From a bacterium CPR1 (GTDB lineage: Bacteria; Vulcanimicrobiota; Xenobia; Xenobiales; QWHO01): a stretch of 42,703 nucleotides of DNA. The DNA lies in the NCBI GenBank assembly GCA_021404945.1, contig QWHO01000003.1, positions 1 through 42,703 on the forward strand. The letters are read 5' to 3'. Shown in pieces: positions 32,119 through 41,115 of the stretch. The notes beneath the pieces were generated by a model. The model searched no databases, was not told the origin of the DNA, and saw only the letters and a list, made by a program, of their open reading frames with translations. Made by a program: the position numbers and the translations under genes. Position 1 is the stretch's first letter; each line of letters starts with the position of its first letter.

Positions 32119-33420
32119 CTAGCGTTTGGTGATCGGTAACGGTGCCCGGTCGGCGGTCAGGACCAGCAGCGCCGCGGCGGTGCAGAAGTTGCGGCCGGTG
32201 ATGCAGTGGTGACCGGTCCAGCTGCCATCCTTGTTCTGCACACGCCCGAGGTTGGCGATCATGGACTGATCCCACTTCTGCCATTCCTCGCCGCCCTTGA
32301 CCACCAGGCTCTCGCTGATATTCATGTAGCTGAGAAACTCTTCCCCGCCATTGTTGCCGAAGCCGGCCACGAAGCCGGGGTCGTTGAGCTTGCCCACCAG
32401 GGCGGCTCGGGCCGACTCTTGCGCCTTGCGCCCGTCGTCAAGCTGTTTGAGCTGGCCCTGGGCCTCGTCGCGCTCCTTCTTGGTGGGCGCATTTTCGGCC
32501 TTGTCCTTGAGCTCGTCCTCGCGAGCCTCCAGCGTGTTGAGCGAGTCTTGCAGCGCCCCGGTGCTGGAGCTGGTGGAATAAAGCGCCACGCCGGCCGAGC
32601 CTTCGCCTGGCTCGCCGGCCGGAGCGGTGGCCTGGTTGGAGGCGTAGGTTTGGGCTTTCTCCAGCGTTTTGAAGTCCACGTCGGCTCCGGCCTGGGCGGC
32701 CCGGTTCAGGCCCTTGCTGGCCATCCCCTGGGCCAGCACCGGAGCCCAGCCCTCGCGGGTCCATGTGCCGTCCTCCTTCTGGTTCTTCTCGATCTTCTTG
32801 AGCACTTTGGCCAGGCAGACGTCCACCTGCTTGTTGGCAGCCGGATCGCCCATCTTGCCCTTCACCTCGGCCAGCAGCATGGAGGCCAGGAAGGTGTCGA
32901 TGTGGGGCCCGAGCTTGGACTGCACCCGGGTGCCATTGACCTTGGAGACCTGCATCGAGTCGGGGTCCGAGCCTTCCACCTCGGCGCACACGAAGCCGAT
33001 CGCCTTGCGCAGGCTCTGGGCGTGCTCGCCGCTGGTGGGGGTGCTTCCCGCCCGGATCAGGGCCAGAGCCGAGATGCAGGTATCGGCCACGTTGGCCACC
33101 TCCGCCAGGTTGGCCCCGCCTCCCATCTGCTGCGACTCCTCGCCCTGTCCCCAGCCGCCGCTTGGGAGCTGGTGCTTGACCAGCCAGTCCAGCCCGGTCT
33201 GGACAGTGGGGGAGAGCGGCTTGGGCTTCACGGCCGGGGCCCAGGCGACAACCGGCTTCACGGGCTTGTCCGGCTTGTCCGGGTTCTGGGCGACGCTCTG
33301 CGTTGCGGTGGGTTGGGGACGGGGCGGCTCGGCCTGGGCGGGCTGCGAGAGGGTGGCGCCAAGGTAGAGTCCGGTACTCAGAAAAAGTCCGATCGCTCCG
33401 GCTAGCAGCTTGTTGTTCAT
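32119..33420 (-). CDS. Secreted prenyltransferase/squalene-cyclase-fold protein with coiled-coil insert
   Basis: 433 aa; ATG at 33420 with GAGGTGA upstream. A Sec signal (LLAGAIGLFLSTGLYLGATLSQPAQA) and a Pro/Lys-rich linker precede the fold. Repeat motifs: GLDWLVKHQLPSGGWGQGE, KIEKNQKEDGTWTREGW and VQNKDGSWTGHHCITGRNFC, the GxW pattern of this fold. Residues ~285-335 form a charged coiled-coil insert (LEAREDELKDKAENAPTKKE). No catalytic Asp motif is seen. It is a likely paralogue of the protein at 30341. It probably acts outside the cytoplasm; substrate unknown. Confidence 0.75.
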   Translation of the reverse strand: MNNKLLAGAIGLFLSTGLYLGATLSQPAQAEPPRPQPTATQSVAQNPDKPDKPVKPVVAWAPAVKPKPLSPTVQTGLDWLVKHQLPSGGWGQGEESQQMGGGANLAEVANVADTCISALALIRAGSTPTSGEHAQSLRKAIGFVCAEVEGSDPDSMQVSKVNGTRVQSKLGPHIDTFLASMLLAEVKGKMGDPAANKQVDVCLAKVLKKIEKNQKEDGTWTREGWAPVLAQGMASKGLNRAAQAGADVDFKTLEKAQTYASNQATAPAGEPGEGSAGVALYSTSSSTGALQDSLNTLEAREDELKDKAENAPTKKERDEAQGQLKQLDDGRKAQESARAALVGKLNDPGFVAGFGNNGGEEFLSYMNISESLVVKGGEEWQKWDQSMIANLGRVQNKDGSWTGHHCITGRNFCTAAALLVLTADRAPLPITKR

Positions 33421-33505
33421 CGTCTGTCACCTCATCTTGGAATCTGTGTGTTCAAGACGCGAGGGCCGGCAGGTTATTCCCGAGGAGAAAATCGAATTCT
33501 GGCGG

Positions 33506-34711
33506 ATGAGCACCGAGACCCAGAACGCTGTTGCCAGCCCGGCCACGCGCCGGTTTCCCTGCCCCGGCTGCGGGGCCACCCTGGTTTTTGCCGCGGGCGC
33601 GGGGAACCTGCGCTGCGAGTATTGCGATGCCGAGGTGGAGATCCCCAAGGAGGCTCCCACAGCCTCGACCTTCTCGGGTCCGGTCGAGCACGCTCTGAGC
33701 AAGCTGCTCAGCGGAGAGGCCAACAAAGGCTGGGGAGTGCAGACCTACTCGGTGGCCTGCAAGCAGTGCGGAGCCACCACCACGTTCCCCGAGAAGACGA
33801 CCTCGGGGGAGTGTGCTTTCTGCGCCTCGCGGATGGTGGCCGAGAAACCAGCCGATGCCACGCTGATCACGCCTGAAACGTTGATCCCCTTCAAAGTGAC
33901 CAAAGAGCAGGCCGCTCAGAAATTCTCCGCCTGGGTGCGCTCGCTCTGGTTGCGCCCCAACAACCTCAAGCGCATGGCCCGGGTGCACGACATCAACGGG
34001 CTCTACACCCCTTTCTGGACCTTCGACGCCAACGCCGAGACCCGCTGGAAGGCCGAGAGCGGCTACTACTACCAGGAGACCGAGCACTATACCGATAATG
34101 AGGGCAAGCGCCAGACCCGGACCGTCACCAAGACTCGTTGGCAGCCGAGCTCGGGGCATCACTTCGGTACCTACGATGACATCCTGATCTGCGCCTCCAA
34201 GGGCCTGTCCGAAAGCCTGGTCAAGGCGCTGGAGCCCTTCAACACCAAGACCCAGCTGGTGGGCTACAAGCCCGAATACCTGTCCGGCTGGGCCGCCGAG
34301 GAGTATGGCGTGGGGCCGCGGGACGGCTGGGAGAAAGGGCAGAAAGAGTTCGAGCGCCTGGAATACAACGCTTGCGCCAGAGAAGTGCCGGGCGACACCC
34401 ACCGCAACCTGCAGATCTCCATGCGGCTTGACAACGTCACCTGGAAGCACGTGCTGCTGCCCGTTTACGTGGCCGCCTATCGCTACCAGGGCAAATCCTA
34501 TCGATTCCTGGTCAACGGCGAGACGGGCAAGGTTTCCGGAGAAGCGCCTTACTCGTTCTGGAAGGTCCTCTTCCTGGTGCTGGCCATCCTGGCCATCATC
34601 TACATGGTGGTCGTGCTGGGGGGCGACGGCAAGGGCTCGGGCTTTGTTCCTCCGATGCAGGCCGCCCTGGCGCAGATCTGGTGGGAGGGTGCCGGCAACC
34701 TGCCTGGCTGA
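33506..34711 (+). CDS. Zinc-ribbon protein with C-terminal membrane anchor
   Basis: 401 aa from the ATG at 33506; upstream codons in the same frame have no better start. Two zinc ribbons, CPGCGATLVFAAGAGNLRCEYC and CKQCGATTTF...GECAFC, as in TFIIB-type zinc-ribbon proteins of unknown function. A beta-rich middle follows with YTPFWTFDANAETRWKAESG and a YYYQETEHYTD stretch. Near the C-end are one membrane helix (WKVLFLVLAILAIIYMVVVL) and a short tail. This is a widespread bacterial family often called 'primosomal protein N-like' or 'RPB12-like' by error. No catalytic residues are recognised. It faces the cytoplasm except for the tail. Confidence 0.75.
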   Translation: MSTETQNAVASPATRRFPCPGCGATLVFAAGAGNLRCEYCDAEVEIPKEAPTASTFSGPVEHALSKLLSGEANKGWGVQTYSVACKQCGATTTFPEKTTSGECAFCASRMVAEKPADATLITPETLIPFKVTKEQAAQKFSAWVRSLWLRPNNLKRMARVHDINGLYTPFWTFDANAETRWKAESGYYYQETEHYTDNEGKRQTRTVTKTRWQPSSGHHFGTYDDILICASKGLSESLVKALEPFNTKTQLVGYKPEYLSGWAAEEYGVGPRDGWEKGQKEFERLEYNACAREVPGDTHRNLQISMRLDNVTWKHVLLPVYVAAYRYQGKSYRFLVNGETGKVSGEAPYSFWKVLFLVLAILAIIYMVVVLGGDGKGSGFVPPMQAALAQIWWEGAGNLPG

Positions 34712-34774
34712 GCTGGAGGTTCCTTTCGCGCCCTCGCGAAGCCCGTCTGACATCCTACAAACTTGAGGTGGACG

Positions 34775-35992
34775 ATGGCGCACGAAGAGATCCGCAACCT
34801 GGTCGGCCAGTTGGCCGAGACCTCGACCGACCTTTATCAGGGAAGCTTCCTGTTGACCTGGATGCAGAGCGAGTCCAACCTCAAGGCCGTCTTGCTGGCC
34901 GCCGAAGCGCTCCAGAAGATGGCCAGAGCGGGTGTCTCCTCAAAGCTGTTCGATACCGGTCTGGGCATCTCGATTTTTCGCGACAAGTCCACCCGCACCC
35001 GCTACTCGTTTCGGGCCGCCTGCAACATGCTGGGCCTGATGACCGAGGAGCTTGACGAGAGCACGTCGCAGATCTCCCACGGCGAGACCGTGCGCGAGAC
35101 GGCCAGCATGATCAGCTTCTTCAGCGAGGTGATCGGCATCCGCGACGACATGTTCCTGGGCGCCGGCCACAAGTACATGCAAGAGGTCTCTGACTCGGTG
35201 CAGGAGAGCTATCGCGAGGGCGTGCTCTTCCAGCGCCCGGCGGTGGTCAACCTGCAGTGCGACCTGGACCATCCCACCCAGTCGATGGCCGACCTGCGCC
35301 ACCTGATCGAGACCTGTGGCAACCTCGAGAACCTGAAGGGAAAGAAGATCGCCATGACCTGGGCCTACTCGCCCAGCTACGGCAAGCCGCTCTCGGTGCC
35401 GCAGGGCATCATCACCCTGATGTCACGCTTCGGGATGGAGGTGGTGCTGGCCCATCCCGAAGGCTACGACCTGGTGCCCGAAACGCTGGAGGCGGCCAAA
35501 AAGCACGCCGCCGCCTCGGGCGGCTCGTTCTCGGTGGCCCACTCGATGGAGGAGGCTTTCAGCGGGGCGGACGTGGTCTATCCCAAGAGCTGGGCCCCGT
35601 ACAAGGTGATGGAGAAGCGCACCGAGCTCTTGATGGCGCGCAAGCACGATGAGCTGAAAGAGCTCGAGAAGCACGCCCTGGCCGAGAACGCCAGGCACAA
35701 GAGCTGGGAGTGCACCGAGGACCTGATGAAGCGCACCAGAGACGGCAAGGCGCACTACATGCACTGCCTGCCGGCCGATATCACGGGCGTGAGCTGCCAG
35801 GAAGGCGAGGTGGCCGCCTCGGTGTTCGACCGCTATCGCCTGGCCACGTATCGCGAAGCGGGCCACAAGCCGTTCGTGATCGCGGCCATGATCTTGCTGA
35901 CCCGCTTCGAGAAGCCGGCTGACATGCTGAAAGCCTGCCTGGACAACGTGGTCGCGCGGCGCGGTTGCGTGAAGTCGCTGGCGGCCAGGTGA
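34775..35992 (+). CDS. ygeW: Knotted carbamoyltransferase YgeW
   Basis: 405 aa; ATG at 34775 with TTGAGGTGG just before it (the upstream TTG at 34763 overlaps that site). The carbamoyl-phosphate motif STRTR is at 72-76, HPTQ at 166-169 and HCLP at 330-333, so the ATCase/OTCase active site is complete. The length and wording (LYQGSFLLTWMQSESNLKAV, DMFLGAGHKYMQEVSDSV, WAYSPSYGKPLSVPQG) are those of YgeW rather than ArgF or PyrB. YgeW proteins sit in purine/oxalurate or hydantoin degradation loci, and their second substrate is not firmly settled. None of those partner genes is present here. It shares GTGA with the cNMP-binding regulator. Confidence 0.88.
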   Translation: MAHEEIRNLVGQLAETSTDLYQGSFLLTWMQSESNLKAVLLAAEALQKMARAGVSSKLFDTGLGISIFRDKSTRTRYSFRAACNMLGLMTEELDESTSQISHGETVRETASMISFFSEVIGIRDDMFLGAGHKYMQEVSDSVQESYREGVLFQRPAVVNLQCDLDHPTQSMADLRHLIETCGNLENLKGKKIAMTWAYSPSYGKPLSVPQGIITLMSRFGMEVVLAHPEGYDLVPETLEAAKKHAAASGGSFSVAHSMEEAFSGADVVYPKSWAPYKVMEKRTELLMARKHDELKELEKHALAENARHKSWECTEDLMKRTRDGKAHYMHCLPADITGVSCQEGEVAASVFDRYRLATYREAGHKPFVIAAMILLTRFEKPADMLKACLDNVVARRGCVKSLAAR

Positions 35993-36675
35993 GCCTCTCG
36001 CTCGAGCGGGCTCGGGCCCCTCTGGCGGCGGTCCCGTTCTTCTCAGGTCTCAGCGAGTCGGGCCTGGAAGCCCTCACCAGGGCCGCGCGGCTGCGCGAGC
36101 TGGCGGTTGGAGATCGCTTGATGCGCCAGGGTGAGGAAGGAGACGAGTTCTTCGTGGTGCTCAGCGGGCAGCTGCGCCTGACCAGCCGGGCCGATGGCGA
36201 GAGCGAGGCTTTCACCCTGGGCCTGGTGGGTCCCGGCGAGCACCTGGGCGAGATGGCCCTGCTCGATGGAGGGCCCCGCTCGGCCACGGCCGAGGCGGTG
36301 GCTCCATGCGAGCTGCTGGTGCTCCAGCGCGAGAGCTTTCACCATCTGGTGGGCCAGCATCCCGAGCTGGCCCTGGGCCTGATGCGGGGGATGGCTCGCC
36401 GGCTGCGCCAGACCAACGAGGACCTGGCCGCGGTGGCTCACCTGGACGCCTACCAGCGGCTGGTGCGAAAGCTCGTCACTCGGGCCGAGAGCGAGGGTCC
36501 GAGCCTGCCGCTGGATCTTGAGCTGCTCGGGGGCATGACGGGCCTGGAGCCGGCCGGGGTCAAGTTGATGCTCGACCTGATGGCCTTCAACGGGCTGATC
36601 AAGCTGGCCGGCGGGCAGATCACGCTGGTGGATTTGGAGCGCTTGCGCCGCTCGCGGGGATTGACCGAGCGATAA
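35989..36675 (+). CDS. Crp/Fnr-superfamily regulator with cyclic-nucleotide-binding domain
   Basis: 228 aa; GTG start overlapping the YgeW stop. Residues ~12-130 are a cNMP-binding beta-roll (PFFSGLSESGLEALTRAA, GDRLMRQGEEGDEFFVVLSG, GEHLGEMALLDGGPRSATAEA). The C-terminal ~65 residues have a winged-helix look (LELLGGMTGLEPAGVKLMLDLM...NGLIKLAGGQITLVD). The recognition helix lacks the ExxSR pattern that reads FNR/CRP half-sites, and there is no N-terminal Cys cluster, so it should not be the protein that binds the FNR boxes here. The GE-x6-R-x-A cAMP-type pocket is roughly kept (GEMALLDGGPRSA). It overlaps the convergent MUG gene by 56 nt. Confidence 0.82.
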   Translation: MSLSLERARAPLAAVPFFSGLSESGLEALTRAARLRELAVGDRLMRQGEEGDEFFVVLSGQLRLTSRADGESEAFTLGLVGPGEHLGEMALLDGGPRSATAEAVAPCELLVLQRESFHHLVGQHPELALGLMRGMARRLRQTNEDLAAVAHLDAYQRLVRKLVTRAESEGPSLPLDLELLGGMTGLEPAGVKLMLDLMAFNGLIKLAGGQITLVDLERLRRSRGLTER

Positions 36676-37207
36676 AGTCGGCCAGCTCGTCGAATCCTCG
36701 CACGAAGTCGTCCAGGCGAAAGCTCGCATTGGCCGGGCTGGGGTTGGGCAGGGCGTAGAGCCGGGCCAGGCCCATCCGCGTTTCAAGAGGCCCGAAGGCC
36801 GGCGTCTCCCTGGATTCCAGGCCATACCTGAGAAAGCTCCTGAGAGCCATCATGCCCTGAAAGGCGATCACGGCCGGCTTCACCGCCTCCAGCCGGTGCC
36901 GGGTTCGGGGCGCCCACTGACGGAAGAGAGAGCTCTCCAAGTGGGCCGCCTGGGCGCTGGGCACCTTGACAAGATCGGTCATGCCGATTCCGAAACGAGG
37001 CAGCTCGCGGTCATGCTGGCACAAGAGCTTCTCCACCTCGAGCCCGCGTCGAGCGCTCAGGCTGAGGCGCGAGCGGGAGAAGGCCGGCCAGAAACGGTTC
37101 TGGGGTCGAGCGAAGTAGTGGCCCACCTCCACGGCGTAGGAGCTGGGATTGATCCCCACCAGCACAAGCTCGAGGCCCGGGGCGAGGAGGTCGGGTAGGG
37201 TTTTCAG
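36620..37207 (-). CDS. mug: MUG/TDG-type mismatch uracil-DNA glycosylase
   Basis: 195 aa if started at a CTG (37207) that shares CTGA with the upstream stop; the first usual start, GTG at 37165, would cut off LPDLLAPGLEL, which matches E. coli Mug DILAPGLRV. Motif 1 is GINPS (Asn positions the water), motif 2 LPNPSPAN. PQNRFWPAF, GMTDLV and the FQGM segment also fit. It removes uracil or ethenocytosine opposite G. The start codon is an inference from homology. Its 3' end runs 56 nt into the convergent regulator gene. Confidence 0.83.
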   Translation of the reverse strand: MKTLPDLLAPGLELVLVGINPSSYAVEVGHYFARPQNRFWPAFSRSRLSLSARRGLEVEKLLCQHDRELPRFGIGMTDLVKVPSAQAAHLESSLFRQWAPRTRHRLEAVKPAVIAFQGMMALRSFLRYGLESRETPAFGPLETRMGLARLYALPNPSPANASFRLDDFVRGFDELADFIARSIPASGASAPNPPA

Positions 37208-37605
37208 CGAGCCGGGTCCCAGCCGTTGGGCTGCAGCAGGCGGAAGAAGCCCACGTCTTCGGTCATGAAGAGCCTGGCCCGCAGACCCGCGGTGAGGGCC
37301 TCGTTCTGGCCCTGAGGACCGGCCCAGTTGGGCGGCCTCTTGCCGGTCCGATCGAAGCGCACGACGATGACGTCGCCCGGCTTGAGCCGGCCCTTGAGAT
37401 GCTCTTGAACCACCACCTCGGCGGTGTAGTGGATGTCGGTGCCGAGCTTGATCTTCTCGACCTTCTGCTCGACCGCTCGCACCTCGCCGATGATGACGTC
37501 GGAGGCGGTATTGAGCCGCTCTTCGTCGCTCAGGGGCGGCAGGGCGGCCCGGGCAGCAAGGCTGACGAGCAAGAGCAGCAGGGCGATCCGGATGGAAAGT
37601 TTCAT
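37204..37605 (-). CDS. Small secreted protein
   Basis: 133 aa from the ATG at 37605, with Sec signal KLSIRIALLLLLVSLAARA. The longer frame from 37668 adds an Arg-rich stretch that is not needed. The mature part has strands such as ASDVIIGEVRAVEQ and YTAEVVVQEHLKGRLKPGDVIVV, the pattern of small secreted beta-barrel proteins that pair a 'dV.vGeV' strand with a 'G..l..Gd.v' turn. Function unknown. It lies 25 nt after the large repeat protein on the same strand and overlaps the glycosylase start. Confidence 0.72.
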   Translation of the reverse strand: MKLSIRIALLLLLVSLAARAALPPLSDEERLNTASDVIIGEVRAVEQKVEKIKLGTDIHYTAEVVVQEHLKGRLKPGDVIVVRFDRTGKRPPNWAGPQGQNEALTAGLRARLFMTEDVGFFRLLQPNGWDPAR

Positions 37606-37630
37606 CCTGAGGCGTTCCCCGCCCACAGCC

Positions 37631-40066
37631 TCAGTCCTGGCTCTGGTTCTTGCGCACCGCCACCCCACCCACGATGACGTGCGCGCTGCGCTCCTCCACG
37701 CTGGAGCCTGGAAGAACTCCCTGGGCCGCGCCCACCAGCCAGTAAGACTCTCCCTGATAGCCCGCGAGCTGGTTGGAGAGCTGGCTCAGGGAGGTCGGCA
37801 GGTCCTCCTCGGCACGGGCTCTGGCCACCAGGGGGGGGAGCAGCTTGCGATCTCCCCAGGCAGTGGCGGTGCGCTCCAGGCCATCAAAGAGCAGGGGAGC
37901 GGCCTGGCGCTGGGACTCCTGGTCCAGGCTCAGCAGGGCCTGAGCCACCACCGAGCCCAATCGGGCCGGGTCGGGTGGCTCGGTCATCTGCTCGAGCAGG
38001 AGCACCGCCAGATCTCCCCCTTGCGGCTGGGGAAGACTCAGATCCACCAGCTGGCTCAGGGTGGAGAAGGCGGCTGACTGGCGCGGATCGCTGGTCGAGG
38101 CGGCCAGCTCGGCGAAGCAGAGGCGGGCTACTTTCTGGCGCTCCAGCGGGGATTCCTTGAAGCGGGCCGCCACCGCGCTCGCGATCAAAGCCAGGCTGGC
38201 ATCGGCTGCCACCCGGTCCAACCCGTCAGAGACCGCCTCCAGCCGCTCGGGGAGATTTTCGCTTCGCATGGCCGCAACCGCGGCTAGAAAACGCCCCTGC
38301 TGGCTCAAGGCCGGACTTCCCTGGGCGGCCAGGTGGCGGGCGGCCAGGCCTCCCGTGACCAGATCGGTGTGCTGGCCTTTCGTTTCTTTGCGCAGGGCGC
38401 GGGCCAGCTTTCCCAGACCTTCGACGCTCGGGGTATTGCTGGCCAGCCAGCCCAGCCCCACGGTGATGATGGCGTGGCGCTCGTGCTCATCGGCGATCTG
38501 GTCTTGCAGCTCGTGCAGAAAGCCGGCCACGGTTGCCAGAGCGGTCTGACGCTCGGCCTGGCCTCGAGAGCAGAGGGCCGCGAGGGCTTCGGCGCCCACC
38601 CGCGAGCCGTCCATCCAGAAGCGCATGGGAACCACCAGGGAATAGCTGAAGTTGGCCAGATCGCAGTCGGGCTGCCTTGCTACCAGCTTGAGAGCCTGCT
38701 CGACCCCTTTCCAGACGGTGGGAGGCTCGTACAGCTCTCCTGTGCAAGAGGACTCCAGCAGCGTCAGCATGGTCGTCTCGTCCGCGTTGGCCGCCAGCGA
38801 CGACCAGTGAGGCAGGGCTCGGGCCAGCGTCTGGAGGGGAGCGTCGCTCTCGGCCAGCACGGGCAGGAAGGCGCTCATCAGTTCGCTGAGGTTGCTCGGC
38901 GTTGGTCCCAGGGCCGCCCTGTAAGCCGCCCTGACCCCTCCGCAGGCCTCCAGGCCCGCCAGGAAACTGGCCCGGTCACCGGTCGCCCGGCTTGCCTCGG
39001 CTCTGATCAGGAGGGCGGCCTGCTCGGGGGTACTCAGGTGATGCTCGACCAGCTCGGCCCTGGGAGTGCTCTCGAGCTCGAGGACACCCTCCAGAACTTG
39101 CGGGGGCGTCAGCTTGAGCAGGCTGGCCGTGGCCTGCCAGTCGCTCAGGGCCGGGCTGCCGGGAAGTCTCTGCAGCAGCTCCCGGGCCAGGCTCTCGGAA
39201 GGCTTTCTCAGCCCCGCCGCCAGGGCCAGCAGGCTGCCCGGCTGCTGGCCCGCCGCCAGGGCGATGGCGACGGCTCCCAGGCGGGCCCGTTCCTCAACTC
39301 CCTGGCTGGCGGGCTCCAACTCGTTGACGAGGCCGGCCCAGTCGGCCGGAAGATGGGGGCGGGTCAGCTCCACCAGGGCCACCTGCAATTTCTCGGGAGC
39401 CTCCTGGAGGGCGGCCGCCCCGATCTGCAGCTCTCCTCCGGGGTGGGCCGCGAGGGCGCTCTCCAGCATTGTTGCGGTGCTGCCCTCCAGCCGGCTCAGC
39501 CGCTCCAGCAGGGGGCTCTTCAGCCCGGGAGTGCCGGCCACCTGGCGGGCGACGGCCAGTCGGGAGTCCGGATCCAATTGCCACAGCTTGCCCTGGCCGC
39601 AGGCCCGGGCGCGAGCCTCCGCCCCTTCGCAGAGGGCTTGCAGGGTCGCCAGGCCGGGCTGGCCCAACCGGCGTTCGGCCAGCAACGCCACCACAGGGTC
39701 AGCGCTCTCGCTGGCCAGCTCCTCCAGCACGGTCTGGCCGGCCTCGGGACGGGCCTGGCTCAGGGCCAGGGCCAGGCCGATCAGAGGAAAGGTGCTCCCG
39801 GCCGCCAGGTTGGCACAGCCGTCGGCCGTGGCGCGAAGGCCAGCCCGCAGGATCTCCACGCGCTGGTCTCCGGGCAGGGTGAGGGCCACCTGGCGCATCA
39901 GGCGCGCCGGCGAGGCGGCCCGTGGGTCCAGGCGGTCGAGCTGATCCAGCGTCTCCTCGGCTGCCGCCAGGCGCTTTTGAGTCGAGTTGAGCCAGTAGCT
40001 CTGGCTCATGCGCTCCAGCCCCTGGCGAGAGATGTGACCGGCATGATCGGCCCAGTTTCCATTCAT
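37631..40066 (-). CDS. Large alpha-helical-repeat protein, relative of the YKSG-repeat protein
   Basis: 811 aa from the ATG at 40066 (GAAGAAGG just upstream). Ala/Leu/Glu-rich helices run through the whole length, with HEAT-like spacing. The last ~45 residues (ESYWLVGAAQGVLPG, SAHVIVGGVAVRKN) form a small beta segment that matches AVLVGGVRLEKK in the protein at 26317; this one ends there, without YKSG repeats. No signal peptide, metal motif or enzymatic residue is seen. Probably the head gene of the minus-strand run 40066-36620. Confidence 0.72.
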   Translation of the reverse strand: MNGNWADHAGHISRQGLERMSQSYWLNSTQKRLAAAEETLDQLDRLDPRAASPARLMRQVALTLPGDQRVEILRAGLRATADGCANLAAGSTFPLIGLALALSQARPEAGQTVLEELASESADPVVALLAERRLGQPGLATLQALCEGAEARARACGQGKLWQLDPDSRLAVARQVAGTPGLKSPLLERLSRLEGSTATMLESALAAHPGGELQIGAAALQEAPEKLQVALVELTRPHLPADWAGLVNELEPASQGVEERARLGAVAIALAAGQQPGSLLALAAGLRKPSESLARELLQRLPGSPALSDWQATASLLKLTPPQVLEGVLELESTPRAELVEHHLSTPEQAALLIRAEASRATGDRASFLAGLEACGGVRAAYRAALGPTPSNLSELMSAFLPVLAESDAPLQTLARALPHWSSLAANADETTMLTLLESSCTGELYEPPTVWKGVEQALKLVARQPDCDLANFSYSLVVPMRFWMDGSRVGAEALAALCSRGQAERQTALATVAGFLHELQDQIADEHERHAIITVGLGWLASNTPSVEGLGKLARALRKETKGQHTDLVTGGLAARHLAAQGSPALSQQGRFLAAVAAMRSENLPERLEAVSDGLDRVAADASLALIASAVAARFKESPLERQKVARLCFAELAASTSDPRQSAAFSTLSQLVDLSLPQPQGGDLAVLLLEQMTEPPDPARLGSVVAQALLSLDQESQRQAAPLLFDGLERTATAWGDRKLLPPLVARARAEEDLPTSLSQLSNQLAGYQGESYWLVGAAQGVLPGSSVEERSAHVIVGGVAVRKNQSQD

Positions 40067-40130
40067 AACCTTCTTCAGTTTAGCCAGGTGAGGTGAAAAA
40101 TGCCGGAAAGGGCTGAGCCAGCGGGTGCCG

Positions 40131-40166
40131 AAAATCGGGCCCGAGATGACCCGGCCCCTCGATTTT
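40131..40166. other. Imperfect inverted repeat between divergent genes
   Basis: AAAATCG (40131-40137) and CGATTTT (40160-40166) pair, with GGGCC/GGCCC inside. It lies in the 269-bp gap between the genes at 40066 (minus) and 40336 (plus), and could be an operator or a hairpin. No other structure is seen in the gap. Confidence 0.35.
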
Positions 40167-40335
40167 CACTCCGCCCGAATTGTTCAGAACGCCCTGCGCC
40201 ACTCACCTGTGACCGCCGAGCGCGAGCTGGCAGACCTGGGGCCGATTCGGTTCTGGTCGCCGAGCTGGTTCTGGTGAGTCTGGAGTCCAAGCTCAAGGCT
40301 CCTGGCGATCAGCCCGAGAGGACAGGAGCTCGACG

Positions 40336-41115
40336 TTGACCTACGACCTGAGCCTCGAGAGCCACCCCTTTCTGCGCCACCATAGCCTGGCCGGGCGGGC
40401 CTTCCTGCCGCTGGCTTCGGGTCTGGACATGTTTGTGAGCTCCCTGCAGCTCGAGCCCCCTTTCACCTTTCTGGATGTGGCCGTGGACCGGGGGCTGCTG
40501 GTGAATCGACCGGCATTGGTGCGGGTGGACCGGCAGGGCGAGCAGGTGTGTTTGCTGGATGTTCGCCCCGGCGGTCGCGAGGTGGCTGTTTTTCGTGCTC
40601 GGCTGGCGGGGCTGGGCGAGGGCCCGGCAGATCTTCCTCCCGGTGAGGCCATCAAGCCGCGCCTGACCCTGGAGGATTTCTATCAGAAGCACACCTTTCA
40701 CGGCCCCCAGCTGCAAGCCATCACCTCCCTTCCCCGGCTCACCTCCACCAGCGTGACCGGCACCGTGGCAGGCTGCCGGCCGAGCGACTGGATTCCAGGC
40801 GACTTGCGCGAGGTGTGGGATCTGGATCCGAAGATGATTGACGGTGCCTTCCAACTGGCCATCTTCTGGGCTCAGTGTCTGGAAGGCCGGGGCCTCTTGC
40901 CCCGCTCGGTGGACGAAGTCACCTTGCTCGAGCCGCTTCCGCCCACAGGCCCGGTGGACGTGCGCATCGATCTGAACGGGGTGGACGAGGAGGGCGTGAC
41001 CGGCACCATCCACCTCTTCAACCAGGGACGCCGAGTGGGATGGCTCAAGGCGGTGCGTGCTCGCTGGGCTGACCCGCGCACATTTCGGTCCGAAAGGGCG
41101 GTACTGGCGTCGTGA
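40336..41115 (+). CDS. Stand-alone PKS-type dehydratase (double hot-dog) protein
   Basis: 259 aa; TTG start with AGGAG 7 nt upstream. It has the catalytic HxxxGxxxxP motif of polyketide-synthase dehydratase domains (His16-SLA-Gly20-RAFL-Pro25) and the second-half DGxxQ motif (Asp169-GAF-Gln173), so the His/Asp pair is complete. These domains remove water from 3-hydroxyacyl-ACP thioesters. A free-standing copy is unusual; no KS, AT or ACP gene is within the window, and the locus continues to the right only with a thioesterase-like gene. It may act on a type II or PUFA-type system encoded elsewhere. Confidence 0.75.
   Translation: MTYDLSLESHPFLRHHSLAGRAFLPLASGLDMFVSSLQLEPPFTFLDVAVDRGLLVNRPALVRVDRQGEQVCLLDVRPGGREVAVFRARLAGLGEGPADLPPGEAIKPRLTLEDFYQKHTFHGPQLQAITSLPRLTSTSVTGTVAGCRPSDWIPGDLREVWDLDPKMIDGAFQLAIFWAQCLEGRGLLPRSVDEVTLLEPLPPTGPVDVRIDLNGVDEEGVTGTIHLFNQGRRVGWLKAVRARWADPRTFRSERAVLAS

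Noticed and set aside
35989-36675. The Crp-like gene as the FNR protein that reads the FNR boxes
   Set aside because: No ExxSR in the recognition helix and no Cys cluster for an Fe-S sensor.
40100-40339. 79-codon plus-strand frame before the dehydratase
   Set aside because: Low-quality composition, no ribosome site, and overlaps an inverted repeat in the intergenic gap.
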